Origin: Acanthococcus lagerstroemiae
Taxonomy: Eukaryota > Arthropoda > Insecta > Hemiptera > Eriococcidae
Assembly (NCBI GenBank): GCA_031841125.1
Contig: CM063107.1
Location: 46,141,497 to 46,205,496 of the forward strand
Direction: 5' to 3'
DNA: 64,000 nucleotides
A model generated the notes under the pieces. That model searched no databases, was not told the origin of the DNA, and saw only the letters and a list, made by a program, of their open reading frames with translations. Below, piece after piece: positions 30,961-42,985 of the stretch (positions are counted from its first letter, which is position 1; each line of letters opens with the position of its first letter). Position numbers and translations under genes: made by a program.

Positions 30961-33258
30961 GTTTACTACTCAAGTGACTCATAAGAAAACGATTTGATTT
31001 ATCAGTTTCACAAGAGAACTACAGAATACCAAGGAACAGTACTTTTAGCGTGGAGTGATGATCAAATACTTCTGAATGATTGGAAATGATCGCAAAATAA
31101 TTGTTTTGATATTCATTACCACGTTTCCATATTAGCCAGTGATTTGTTTTGTTTCGATGTTTCGTTTCATTAGGTATTTTGTTTCATTTCTCCAGAGACT
31201 TTTGTTGTTATTGTTATAATAATTTCAATTATTTGTGAGCTATAGTTACACACTTTCTTTTTGGCATTATTAATCTTATCAATTCTGTAAAATCCATTCC
31301 CGCTGTGTTCCAAATTTGATTACATTTTCACGTTATTTGAATTTTTTAAAATATATTTTTCACCAGTTAGAATTGAATGATGTATTTTTAAAGCTATACT
31401 ATGCTTCAGTGCTACCTGGGAGAAATCAGAAGCAGTAATTCTGAGTAATTCATGCCTATTGTAATGCGAAATGAAAAGTTAAAAAAGGAAGAGAGAGAGA
31501 GAGAGAGAGAGAGAGAAGTCTATTGAAAGTTGTTATGAAGCAGTGGCATATCGCACATGAGCCCTCTTATGTTTAATTCTATAATGCTGAAGGTTTTGAT
31601 AAGAGGTACATCCATAAATAGATAGTGTTTTACACGTTTTACATTATATTTTATATACAAATGTTGATGTCCCCATACTACATTATTGATATTAATTTCA
31701 GCGCATAATGAATCATCAAAATGCTATAAAATTCTTTCAGTTTTTTTCTTATTTTTTGATACTTGTAGTTCCAAAAAATTGGTGCAGTATTTTTAAGTGC
31801 TGGGTACAATATCCTTGTCTTTCTTTCCTTGAGTGACGAGCAGTTCAAAATAAATGCAGGCGGTTATCAATAGTAGGTAATGGAAGTTTACTGGCATTAT
31901 TTGGCAAATTTTGTACCCCAAAAAGTTCAACAAGATTACTTGGGAATTTGCTGGTTTCTTATTTCATTACTTTTTATGCTTTTGGTCAAAATACTGAGCT
32001 CCATGGGATGGCAATGGAACTACTACACTTGATACAAAAAAGAATTTTGTTCAATATTAGAATCGCAAAAACCTGTACAACTTTTGAGCCACCAATTTAA
32101 CAGATTTGTTTCGCAATGAAATTGTTGTGGTGGTAGCAATGATCAACCCACACGAGTAAAATTTTCCTCGCATGGTTCAGAAATTTTTGAAGAGAATTTT
32201 ATCAATTTCTGAGTCAGTTTTTTCACATTTAAGCCTTTTGAGACTGACTCTCATGTGGTACTGTTGTAAAAGTAAACGTTTGGCTAACCATTCACTATTT
32301 AACAGTATTGAATATAATCCATTTAACCCCTTCCCTGCCCTGGTTGATATGTTTTTTATCTTTAAAACCGCTGATTGCAACAACTGTATGTCATATAGAC
32401 CCAAAATTTTATACATATAGTCTCCTGACCTGGGAAAATAATTTTACCAAGTTCAAAGAAAATCGGCTGATTTTTGAACGTTTAATTACTTTTCTATTTT
32501 GAACTTTTAATTACTTTTCTATTTATATTGTACTTCCTAACCAAAAACCACCAACTTTAAGACCCGGTGGTGCAGTTTAAAATGTTTTAATCAATCTGAA
32601 GCTATTTGGTGATTTTAAAAAAAAGAAGGAAGAACCTAAGCGGGGGGGGGGGGTACGTTGGAGTAGAGCAAGCAAGATGAAGTTCAGATTTAAATCCTGA
32701 AGAAGGTGGACATTGTTAACCAAGTTATATACTTAGAAAATAGTAAGATTTTCCACAAAGATTAGTAGTCATCAGAAAGCCTGGAAGGTGAGCAAATTAC
32801 TGAGATTTGTTGAGCTTCAGTGGGGCAAGTTAAGCCAAGCATGAGTCAAACCATTTTCAAAGTCTACAAGTAATTCAGGATAAAAGTAAAATTAAGTTGT
32901 TGGAATATACTAAAATTAATTTTATACCAAGTTTTCAAAAACTCCATTGCAGTTCATTTTATTTTTTCCAAATTAATACCTATTTCCCACTTCTTTGAGA
33001 TACACTTTAGACTTCACAGTATCATTGTCCAGGTCCTCCTTGCAAAGATAAAAAGTGCCCAACTTATAAGTTAAATTTTGTATACCAACCAAAATATTCT
33101 CAATTACGCTACCTATTTACTAATAACAGTTACCACCATAATATTGCAGACACTTGGTTTCGAGTTGGCGCGAAGCGCCAAGGAGGGAAAGCATTTGCGA
33201 GCGAAGCGAGTGAATGCTCCATCAAAGATGGGGAGCTGGACGGCGCGCGCTGCAAGCG
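30961..33258. other. unassigned stretch with a (GA)n microsatellite
   Basis: (GA)n lies at about 31491-31516 and a G run at 32642-32653. No gene, terminal repeat or RNA gene recognised. Confidence 0.4.
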
Positions 33259-33301
33259 CCTAGCCTCCAGGGGCGCTGTAAGCGCCCCGCGAGAGGCTAG
33301 T
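33259..33301 (+). repeat. GC-rich hairpin with Helitron-like 3' end (candidate)
   Basis: A perfect 8-bp stem, GGGGCGCT (33270-33277) and AGCGCCCC (33281-33288), with a 3-base loop is followed after 8 bases by CTAG and then T. That is the layout of a Helitron 3' terminus (hairpin, then CTRR, host T). CTAGCCTC at 33260 also pairs with GAGGCTAG at 33293, so it could instead be an ordinary GC hairpin. The region from 33165 is rich in GCGAAGCGC-type words. No 5' TC end or Rep/helicase sequence was found. Confidence 0.4.
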
Positions 33302-35568
33302 AGCTGACATAAAAATCAGCTTGAACCTAAGTTTTCTGGAAGTGATCATTTCTTTAATGCCGCTTTTAACCGTGTAATGACTTTATGTATGACCACCTAG
33401 GGAAATATTAAAGGCTGGGCATTAGAGCGAAATGAGAAATAAAAATTTTATAATTCGAATTTTATGGCTACCCCTCAAATTCTGTGTTTTGGCGTGTATA
33501 GCAATCGAGCAGAATATCAGCAAAAAATTTTTAAGTTTGCTCATCGGGCTCGAAGTTGAATCCTAGATGCATATAACAGGTATTCACATAAAATGAATTT
33601 TTGAGATAACTGCCCACAAAAACTATTGTAATATGGAGCACGTAATGAGTACCCTGAACCACTTTTCACTTTTTTTTTTCTTTTTCGAATTCCTTTAAAA
33701 CGTATTATTTCTATTCGACAGAGCCCCAATTCGGGGGAGGGGGTGAGACCATTCAAATGTCGGAATTTTTTCCTTAAATGTTCGAAATATACGCTAGCTA
33801 ATTATACCTAGATCCTTTTCCCGAGCTGTCTTCCATGGGGTACAGTAAAAAAATAATCCATTTGTAGGGCAGTAGAAAAGGTTAAATGAAAACCGAGAAA
33901 TGTGTAAAATCAATAAAAAGAAAAATCGAGAATCTAATAGAAACAGAAACTAAGAACCCAATAAAAAGAAAAATCTTAAATGTGTGGTGGACACCGCGCA
34001 CGTGTAGAAGAGAAACTGAGCTGAAAATATACAAATTGTAGCCAAATCTGGAAATATTCAATGAAAATCCGTAGGTTCTACAGAAATCTGTCGGAAAGTC
34101 CGTAGATTTCTTTAATATAGCAGGAAACATCTTTAGTTTTACGGATGTTTCCGTCTTGTAAAATTCGCCCAGTGTTGTCAGCTCACAAACATTTTCAAAC
34201 TCAGTAAGTAAATAAAATCTTCTCACTTCAGAATTTTGCGAAACGCCAAATGGTTAATCCGATTTTCCGACTTTTCTTAACCGCAACCAAGGGGCGCGGC
34301 CAATAATTTTGTCGGCTGTTGGAAATTTTATGAAGAAGCCTCCTTCGTCCCTCGGCACTTTCCTAGCCGAATGATAGCGCGGTATAATATATGTATTTTT
34401 GAATAAGGAATGTTAATTCCTGGCTTACTGTTACTTATTATCGCTGTTGCTTTTCATTTTCTGTCGCACTCTTGAGAAAACATTCCATTGTTTCCATTCT
34501 GAAGTTATTTCAATTGCGCTTCAAGATTCTACAGAAGTCCAAATACTAATAAAGATAATGATAATGCCACGTCAACAATATGGCTAAAACCAAACAACCT
34601 GTAAATCACTTTGCTCAAGTGGTTCAATTAGTTCATGCCAGATAAATAACTTCAGAAGTGCGTATCAAGAATAATATGTTTGCGTATTCTCCCCACACTT
34701 GACTGCTATCTTTCCCTTTTGAAAAGTTTTCATTCTTCTTTGATTTTCCCTTAAGTTTGGAAGAAATTACCCATTACTCATAGTTCCGTAGCGCGACTAC
34801 CTTTCTGGAGAAAGGGACGACTTGAGGGCAACAACAATGTCTGCCCTCAGATTACAGTCATCAGTTAGGTAAATAAAGAAAATTTAATTTTTGCGTCCGA
34901 ATTTAAAACTTCGAATTTCAGGAGAATAAAGTGAATTTGAAAAATTAGCGCAGATAATCATGAAAGTTTGGGAACTTATGAAAAGTTGAGGGTAATATTC
35001 TCGAAAATTCGGGAGATTTAAACTATAAAAGTTAGATTCGACAAAAAATTCTCCAAGAAATTCAGTGACCGAGAGATTTGATGAGGGAAAAAAATTCTAC
35101 GAGACGTATCTAAAAAAACCCAATAGGTTCACATAAATCCTGGAGATCTAATGAAAGTTGAAAAGGTTTGAGAAAAATCCAGTAGTAGCCAGTAAAATTC
35201 GTAAGAAAATCGAGAGAATTGATCAAAATTAAAAAGTTTTTCATGAATTAGGGAAACTTATCAAAATTTTAGGAATATCCTGAAATCTTGAGGGATTTTG
35301 CAACACTACTAAACATCATCATAATTTCAAATAATGTTCGGACAATTTTTTCCCAATTTTCAATGCCTAGCAAACGTTTTCTTGATCTGTTCTAGACATG
35401 TATTTTATTATTAATGATAGCGATTCTAGTGAGGTCTGGGACATATTTGCCCCAACCCCCAACAAAAATGTTGAGGGAAAAAACTTTAGCGCCACAGAGG
35501 GGGTAGGGGTATTTTAATTCAGAAAATTCACCCAAGAGTAAAAATTCTTTGATTCGAAGAAATCAAAA
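33302..35568. other. unassigned non-coding stretch
   Basis: An open frame at 33882-34226 (minus) shows no recognised motif. Region 34960-35300 has loose GAGA-AAATTC words. No gene supported. Confidence 0.4.
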
Positions 35569-35949
35569 TGTAGGCGAAAAAACTATAGTAAGACAAACAT
35601 TCATATAGGTGAATAAACTCTTTATTGTAAACTACTCACTATTCACACTCACACAGGTTACATCATAATATAATAAAATTCGCACCGAAAAAGGCAAGAA
35701 AACACGTACTAAGAACTTTTAATGTCACACTAATACCAACGCACAAAAACAGTAGCTAGATCGCTTTGAAAATGCACAGTTTATCGCATATAAAACTAGA
35801 CTATACGGCGTCAGCCAGCGGCCTCTATATATCCCTGCGTTATCGGTGAAATTCCTCATCGTTCTCGTTATCGAACTTCTATTCTGCTGCTCGAAATGTG
35901 TTGATCTTTCTTTGCTTATCTCGAATGTTCGGGAGCGTTCTTCGCCACA
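35569..35949 (-). repeat. probable solo LTR of a Ty3/gypsy-type retrotransposon
   Basis: On the minus strand this runs from TGTGGCGAAGAACGCTCCCG to TTTTTTCGCCTACA, with the terminal inverted TGTGGCGAA/TTCGCCTACA typical of LTRs. GGGATATATAGAGG (about 35835) is a TATA-like promoter and CAATAAAGAGTTTATTC (about 35610) a polyadenylation signal, in the right order. Flanks are AAAA and ATAA, so a duplication is only approximate. No gag-pol lies nearby, so a solo LTR fits best. Confidence 0.6.
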
Positions 35950-37398
35950 ATAATACTATTCTTTTTGGATTAGCTGGACCTCAGCTTATAGCTGAAGCGT
36001 CCTTACAAACGTACAAGGGTAATTCTTCGAAAATGTTGATATTTCAGGTATGTTTTTTCATGGAGGAAATCAGGGGATATTTGATCTTTTTTTAATGGGA
36101 GTCGTTAAAAGGCAATCTGTATAACATATTGGTAAGACTGGGCCAACCGTGAGGAGATTCTGTATTTTGGCATAGCAATCAAAATGATGAATACCATGCT
36201 GAAGGACACATGAAAAAGTCCATGCCGAAAGACAATGCATAAAGATGACCATGACGAAGGACACATTTTTTTTTAACTCTTAATTTTAGATTGTAATATA
36301 TGCGAATGCACGAGTCTTGTCACAAAAAAAAAAAAAAAAACTGGGATTTGATATGCGCACCATATTGCTCTGATAAGAATATACAATCTGACCGTTAACT
36401 GTGACGAAAAAATATTGAAACGCCTGTTCTGTGATTGGCTGAAAAAGAGCCATACCCATTAACAAAAAATCGAGGGACAATTTTCAAAACTGGTCATACT
36501 GACTCCCGCCTGTGAAGATGCAAATTGTTCAATGTTACCTTGTGATTCCTTCATCCATTTAGAGCAGCACTACGTTGTCACTTTGTTTAATAAGCTTGAA
36601 AATTTAGAATAAAAAATATATATAATGATAAAAATCGTTCGAGGGACAGCCATGCCGACGGACAGTTTAGCATATTTAGTCCAATTTTGACCAATTAAAA
36701 GTGGATCAAATTTCCTTCTGAAAGCTTGAAAAAGCTAAACTGAGTCATTGTCAAAAAAAAAGAAAAAAGGCCGTATCATTAACAGCTTGTGAGATAATTG
36801 CTGGGGACTGAAATATCAATATTTTCAAGGAATACCAATGGTCATATTTAAAACACATAGAAATACATACCTACACATTGGGTCACAATAAATTTTATTC
36901 TTTTTGGTATTCAAGATTATAAGACTGTATATTGATCAAAGATTTATAATTTTACTTTTATTTAATATAGACCAATTTTAAAAGAAACGAACAAACTATG
37001 TATTTCTATCTCTCTATATACTAAAAAAATACAATACGCCGCCGCTGCCGCCACCGCCGCCGCCGCCACCTACGCGGGAAAAAACGCACTGCGGGTTGCC
37101 TATCTAAAAATCCGAAAAATTGCAGGGGCAGATCAGCTACTTTCAAGGACTGTGGCTTCCATCATATTTTGGAACATCAATGACCGATAAATGAAAATGT
37201 TTGAAATGTACGAGTGTGCATTCCTCAGCAAGGAATTCATCATCTAAATCTGTCTCTCCCTCCTGGTTATAAACTTTCGCCAACTTTGAAACACTCACTT
37301 TGATCTTTCTGGTTCCATATTGTTTAAATTGAATAAAAAGTAAAATAAATTATAAACGATATCGTAAGCATTCTTTCTCTTTTTTAATGCCAAAATTA
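35950..37398. other. unassigned stretch with a CATGCCGAAGGACA motif and a GCC microsatellite
   Basis: CATGCTGAAGGACA (36198), CATGCCGAAAGACA (36222), CATGACGAAGGACA (36250) and CATGCCGACGGACA (36651) recur, three of them within 66 bp. (GCC)n is at about 37037-37069. No gene recognised. Confidence 0.45.
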
Positions 37399-37519
37399 TA
37401 TTGTTCTTTTCTTCTTCTCTCTGCCCCCCCCCAAAAACTCCCCTTCAAGATTTGCCGCCCCAAAAATTGCCGCTGTAGGCCCGGGCCTATTGGGCCTATC
37501 GGTAAAATCATCACTGGTA
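37399..37519 (-). mobile_element. hAT-type transposon end (partial)
   Basis: The minus strand starts CAGTGATGATTTTACCGATA and continues GGCCCAATAGGCCCGGG and GGGGCGGCAA. CAGTG-starting, GGCC-rich termini are common in insect hAT MITEs. It abuts LINE sequence at about 37520 (GTATGTAA follows). The opposite terminus and the 8-bp duplication were not found. Confidence 0.45.
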
Positions 37520-38035
37520 TGTAACCTACAACTAAAAACGAAAATCAAAATATTAGAGCAATGTGTGATACCCACTCTCACGTACACGGAGCCCAGTTCT
37601 GGTCATTGACTAAAGGGCAATGCGGAAAATTGAGGATAACGTACTTTAGAATGTTGCGTAGCGCAATGAAAGTTAAAATTAAGGACAGTGTTAAGGTAGA
37701 AGAAATGATAAAAGCCACTGGAGCCAAGGATATAGGCTGGAGGGTCAGTCAAGAATTGAAACTGAGCTTTACAGGACATATGGTGAGAGGAGAAGAAAAA
37801 ATGGGGTAGATTAGCAGAAGCATGGTCGCCCAGGGAATGGAAAAGGAAAAGGGGTAGGCCGCCCACAAGATGGAGAGACGAAATTTTGAAATCTTTTGGA
37901 ATTCTATGGGGAAGATTAGGAAGGGATGGGGGTGGTGGAGAAGGACGATAAGAGCGCATGCCCGTCTCTGGGCTCGTTCGGTGGCGTGAGCACCTTTCGC
38001 ACATCCGAACAAAAAGCTGTGAATAAAATAAAAAT
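37520..38035 (+). mobile_element. RTE-like LINE, C terminus and 3' end only
   Basis: Across frameshifts the plus strand reads ILEQCVIPTLTY, FWSLTKGQCGKLRITYF, RMLRSAMKVKIKDSVK, DIGWRVSQELKLSFTGHMV, EAWSPREWKRKRGRPPTRW and RDEILKSFG. This is the post-RT region of the same family as 23.5 kb and 3.4 kb. The 3' end AAAGCTGTGAATAAAATAAA is at about 38011-38030. The RT itself is missing, perhaps removed with the hAT insertion on its left. Confidence 0.8.
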
Positions 38036-39547
38036 AACTGCTACTGGGCTAGCAGCATGCTCTATATTTTACTCCTTTAATTTCGGTTTTATTTTTTGTA
38101 CGATGTCGTTCCTGGTCCAAGAGGAAGTCATGTACGAGTTTATGAACCCATTTTTCGGTTATTTTGATTAAAAACTGGGAGCCGGATTACGAAGTAGACA
38201 CGCGATAAACTCTCAATTGGATAGTCGAACGTAATTATGAAGTGCCTTCGTAAATATTTTATAAACGTGCTCAACTGTTCATCCATTTTCTTTCTGCAGA
38301 ATTGAAAAATTTATGTTTGCTCGTTTCTTTCTTCTTTATCTTAATACAAGTAATGTCACTCGTATTGTTACGAGTATCGTGATAAATTCTACATTTTGCT
38401 CGCTTTTTTCTCGGCAGCACGCATTAATTAACCGGTAATAATTGCCAAAAATGTAGTTCAACACGTGTTCGGTAAATGACTTGTGTTTACTTTCAGCAAT
38501 ATTAGCTCGTTAAACACTATAAAGTTTTGATAAGAAAGCTGATTGAATTGAAGTTGTTATTGAATGAGGAATACAGAAAATATCTCTAAATCTCTGTGAC
38601 AACAATGATACTAATCCCCCGATCCGGTAATTCAGATGACAATTATATTATAGTTATCTTGCGTCAACGGATAACACTTGAATTATCGGTTATCGAGTAT
38701 AATGAATGAATCACTCGAAATGGAAGAATTTTAATGAGGGAAATGGAAAGTTATGTATTTTTTGACAGTATTTAGACGAAACAGTTCGATTGTTATCGTA
38801 TTTCTTGTACCTACTTGTACATTATTACCCCTTTGAATCCATCTAAACGATGTCTGGAAGCACCACTCAGTTGGCTGATAGCGTCTTACTTGATTTCAAA
38901 TAAACGTCGGTCTTCTCAAAACTGCTTCAAGCGTGTACTTATATTGTTTTCTCTTTAAATGTTCTGAAGGAAAACGAATGTGAACCTGCTGCTTGAACAA
39001 ACTATTATGTACTTTTCTCGTAGGTATATTTTCTCTCATTCTCTCTCGTTGCCTTGTCACGTTGCTATGCTTCAGGTTACCTTTTCAAATACGTTATATT
39101 TTGTTTTTCTTCCACCCTAAATACTCATCTGTAAAAGGCGTAATTCCTTTTCATAGTTCTCTCCGTTCTTTATCGTCATTTAGATTTTTCCCCCGGTCGT
39201 TTGGATTTGTAGCTGTAATAAGTTTTCAGGATATACGAGGGCGTACATAGAAGTGAAACTGAAATAGACACAAAATACAGTTTTAAGGTTTGGTCTTCAT
39301 TTTTAAAATTTCTCGGATTTGCGTTCCCTTTTTCGGAGATTGTTAAAATAAAATAGTGAAAGAAGTTTGAGCTAACCTTCGCAGTAGCGGATGCAGGATG
39401 CCATCTTGAGAGGAAAGGGTATTCATATTTTTCTCTAAAGAAAATTCATTATTCGTTACTCTTTCATTCAGAGCCATAGCAAAAGGGGAGGGAATGTACA
39501 TGCACCGACAACCACCCCTCAAATGTTCTTTAAAAATCGTCACTCGG
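38036..39547. other. unassigned non-coding stretch
   Basis: No gene, RNA gene or transposon end recognised. Confidence 0.4.
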
Positions 39548-39981
39548 TAGTAGTATATTGCACACCAAGAGTCAAAAGTGAGGGTTTACATGGCGAGGGA
39601 AAGTTTGCGAACGAGCGTAGCAAGTGAGCAATTACCGAGTCATGTAAACTCACTTTTGGCTCTTGTTGTGGAAGATATTTTTTATACTACTTGATCAGAA
39701 GCGGCAGTGTTTTTCACTGACTTGTTTTGTTTTTGTTTTGTTTTTTTTTAATTTAAATTATAGACATGTGATTTTTGTGAGCGTAATTAATTCAAAAATT
39801 TTATTTGCTCAGTTAATTACTACAAAGTACAGTGTCACAGTCTTGTATTCAGTTTGTTCACGTGCACAAACAGCATACGCAGGTAGTGGCCAGCAAAAAC
39901 GTAACGACGGTTAACAACAAACGGTAACAGCTGTACTATGTCGTGAATATTTAAATGCGTTAGGTCGCTATTTTGTAATTC

Positions 39982-40060
39982 GCTCCATGGCCGAGTGGTT
40001 AGAGACGATCGCTACACTTCAGTCAAATGTTTCAATGGACGCGGGTTTGATTCCCCGATA
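39982..40060 (+). ncRNA. tRNA(Ser/Leu)-like sequence inside the element, copy A
   Basis: The A box TGGCCGAGTGGTT (39988-40000) and B box GGTTTGATTCC (40044-40054) are spaced as in class II tRNAs with a long variable arm. The acceptor end GCTCCAT has no partner at the 3' side (GATACAA), so it cannot fold as a mature tRNA. It is best read as a tRNA-derived internal RNA polymerase III promoter, as in SINEs, or a captured relic. The minus-strand copy at 58.6 kb shares it. Confidence 0.75.
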
Positions 40061-40063
40061 CAA

Positions 40064-40773
40064 AATTACTGGCCAGCAATTTTTTCATTTTGATTAGAAA
40101 TATTTAGACCAAGTTAACCTGCCTTGTTTCATCATTTTTCCAAACAGTGTTTTCTATTATACTTGTCCACTATATTCTACTAATTATTTTCCAAGTTCCT
40201 TTTCTTCATACAGTTGTGAGGTCATAGACTCATGAACAATAATTCCTATCAAAACCAAATTTTTGGCTCAATAATAGGAAAAAACAATGAAAAACTGAAA
40301 TTTGATCAAAAGAGTCCCTATAACAATGGAACTTATAGGCCTTTTTAGTACGTACGTACTTATACATCATCAGTAAATGGTCCCAGGAAAAGGATCTAAA
40401 AATCTGTTACTTGAAGGCTTTTCTCTTAAATAAGGTACTAGGGAACTTGAAAAGGGAAAAAATGTATTATTAGGAAAATTTTACACCAACACTATCTGGC
40501 AAAAGGGCAAAACTGGCCAATTTTGAGGAATTTTGGCGTTTCCAGACAGCCGATCTGGCAACAAAGAAGAAGTAAAGTAACTTAATCGGTCACACTGTAT
40601 TGGAGGTTTTCAAAATATTGAAATATCGCTCTTCCTATAAGAATATCGATAGATATCAAACATTATCTGATAATTGGAAAAACTCCATTATTCGATATTC
40701 AGTGGAAAAATTATCGATAGATAACGATATTTTTGATACGATATTTGCATCACTAATTACTGGCCAGCAATTT
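40064..40773 (+). repeat. insertion in copy A, flanked by 19-bp direct repeats
   Basis: AATTACTGGCCAGCAATTT occurs at 40064-40082 and 40755-40773. Copy B has a single copy of this region. The 670 bp between the repeats encode nothing recognised and have no poly(A) or inverted ends. Two blocks near 40640-40750 share ATCGATAGATA words in mirrored pattern. It could be a retroelement insertion or a duplication. Confidence 0.6.
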
Positions 40774-41024
40774 GTTCATGTAAAAGCGCTTTACATTGAG
40801 AGGGACGTTTACTTTACATGCAGGTTTCGTTAGCACTCGATGCATGAATGACAGGCGCTTCTTGTCATCCGTAAAACATCAATGTAAACATTGCCTTTCT
40901 GATCAAGTAGTATAAAAATTACATTATTTATTTATTTCAAATCAAATCAAAACCTTATTTATTAGGCGTACAACTGCCAGTTCTGTGATCATATTTGGTT
41001 GCGTTGAAACAGCAATACCTAGTT

Positions 41025-42985
41025 TTACAGAATTACATTATTTACAAATATGCGATCTTGTCGTGTGTCTGAACGTACCCCCGGCCCAAGAAGGGCGAAG
41101 GTGCCTCTCACTCTTTCCCATTCTCTTCTTTCAAAGGCTATTCGATGGAAGAGTTTGTGTTTAAGGAATTTGTCGACTTTGTCCCTCCACTTAGTGCTAG
41201 GTTTACCTTTTTTTCTCTTTTTAGATGTGTTAGCGACCAGGATGTAGCTTGGTAAGCCCATCTGTCTGTAGCCTAGCTATATGCCCCACCCAGCCCCATT
41301 TTGAGTCTCTAACTGTTCGTAGATAGTTCCTCACGTGCGGTAGTTTCTTTTTGATTGTCCTAAGACTGATTCAGTCTTTAATTTTGATGCCTAGCATCGG
41401 TATCATCATCGAGTTTTGTGTGGTTTCGATTTTTTTTTTTGCTGGGTTTAAAGTTAGGGTCTAAGTAGGTGAACCGTACGTGAGGACTGGAGCTAAAGTC
41501 TGGTCCAGTTAAGAAACATAACTGGCTACCCGCAATACACATCGATATATGGGTATTTCGGAGTTGGAGGGGAAAGACGAGTTCGAGAAAATGTTATCAG
41601 CGCCGTGAAAAACTTATGTTCCTTAAAACTTGATCAGACTTTACGCACAGATTAATGATCACGCCTTTAAAGATATTTTTAAAGTTTCCTTTAAAAATGC
41701 TTTTTTCAGTGACTAAAATTTCTGCCATGCCAATGTAATTCTTCTGTTGATTTCTTTTGCGTTTTTGTTTTGTAGGGAAAACAGTTGCCTTAGATAGATA
41801 GTTTCTGATATAGTTTTTCTAATTTTCTATCGTTTACTGTAATTTTAGGGTGAGCTGGGGATGGTGATAGAATTTTCGGCTTACCATAGTTAATTGATAG
41901 ACCTGCCTTTTCTCTACTTCTGTTCAGCTCCTGTACCATTTCTCCCGGCTCGTCTGTCGAGTCTGAGATTAAGGCGATGTCGTCCGCAAATCTTCAGTTT
42001 GATAGTCTGTTGCCGGTAATGTTTAGGCCTTTATTTTCCCAGTTTAGGTTCCTAAATACTTCTTGTAAGGCTGCGTTAAAGAGTAGGGGCGACAGTGGAT
42101 CGCCTTGACGCACTCCTTTATTTATTGGGAAGTACTCTCCAGTTACATCTGTAATAATTCGGCTTTCAGGTGTCGTATACGTGTCGTTTATAATTCTTAT
42201 AAGTTATGTGGGGGTGCCTTGGGATTGTAATGTTTTGATGGTGGTGTTCTAGAGAGTCAAAAAAAAACCTTGTTGTAGTCAATGAAAGCAATGTTTATGA
42301 TCAAACCGTATTCACGGGATTTTTCTGTAATTTAGTTTAAAGTGTGGATGTGGTCTAAAGTGGAGTAGTGTTTTCTTGAGCCTGCTTGGTTGGGGGGTTG
42401 GTGTGGTTCTAGGAAATTCCTTAGTCTTATTTCAGTCAGTTTCGAGAACGGCTTATAGACGTGTAGTTGGCTATTTGGTGTCTGTTGCCTTTTTTTAAAT
42501 AGTAAAATGATCTCGGAAAGTTTCCATTTCTGTGGTATCTTGCCTCAGATCAGAAATTTGTTAAAAAGGGACGTGAGTGTTTTTAGCATTTCCTTGCCGC
42601 CATGTACGTTTCCGATCACATACTCTGTTTGCCTTTATTGTCCAGGAAGTGTGTTGTTTGTTGCAGGCCAAGAGATGGTTTATTTTTGGGTTTTTTCATA
42701 TATTTGCTACCTTCCAAGGTTTCGCTAATTGGGTTAGATTTCCATCTTTCCAGTTTTTCTCTTTGAATGTTTTTAATTTTCTTTGAGACCATGTTTAGCT
42801 CCACCTTTTCTGGTATATTTTTATTTTTCTTATTTAGAAGTTTTCTTCTTACTTCCCATAGTTTGTTCAGAGTTTCTTTTTGGGTTTGGAATTCTCAGGT
42901 TTGTTTTGGTGTGTCTTTTCTGGCCAAACCTGAGGTCTTTAATATAGCTTTGCAGATCGCCGAAATGCTCCTCTACGTCGCCGAA
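41025..42985 (-). pseudogene. LINE reverse transcriptase and C terminus of ORF2
   Basis: Downstream of the insertions the minus strand continues with YFGDVEEHFGDLQSYI, then FNKFLI, GKIPQKWKLSEIILLFKK, QAGSRKHYSTLDHIHTL, AFIDYNKVF, GVRQGDPLSPLLFN, then RFADDIALISD, and the tail TYGSPT, LGIKIKD and AGHIARLQTDG, with KGKPSTKWRDKVDKF at 41261-41025. The catalytic FADD and the A-motif aspartate survive. Frameshifts and stops break the frame in many places. The RT makes the cDNA in target-primed reverse transcription. Confidence 0.85.

Larger units (their letters stand above)
39548..40917. mobile_element. tRNA-like inverted-repeat element, copy A
   Basis: The inner terminal repeats are ATACTACTTGATCAGAA (about 39687) and its complement TTCTGATCAAGTAGTAT (40895-40911). 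Outside the left one lies a hairpin, CACACCAAGAGTCAAAAGTG ... CACTTTTGGCTCTTGTTGTG. Inside is a class II tRNA-like sequence (39982-40060). A 691-bp stretch is flanked by two copies of AATTACTGGCCAGCAATTT and is absent from copy B, so it is a later insertion or local duplication. No protein is encoded. The right end abuts the 3' tail of the 41-47 kb LINE. Confidence 0.75.

Noticed and set aside
33882..34226. 114-codon minus-strand open frame
   Set aside because: Low-complexity Phe/Ser-rich reading with no motif. Length is within chance for AT-rich DNA with few stops on this strand.
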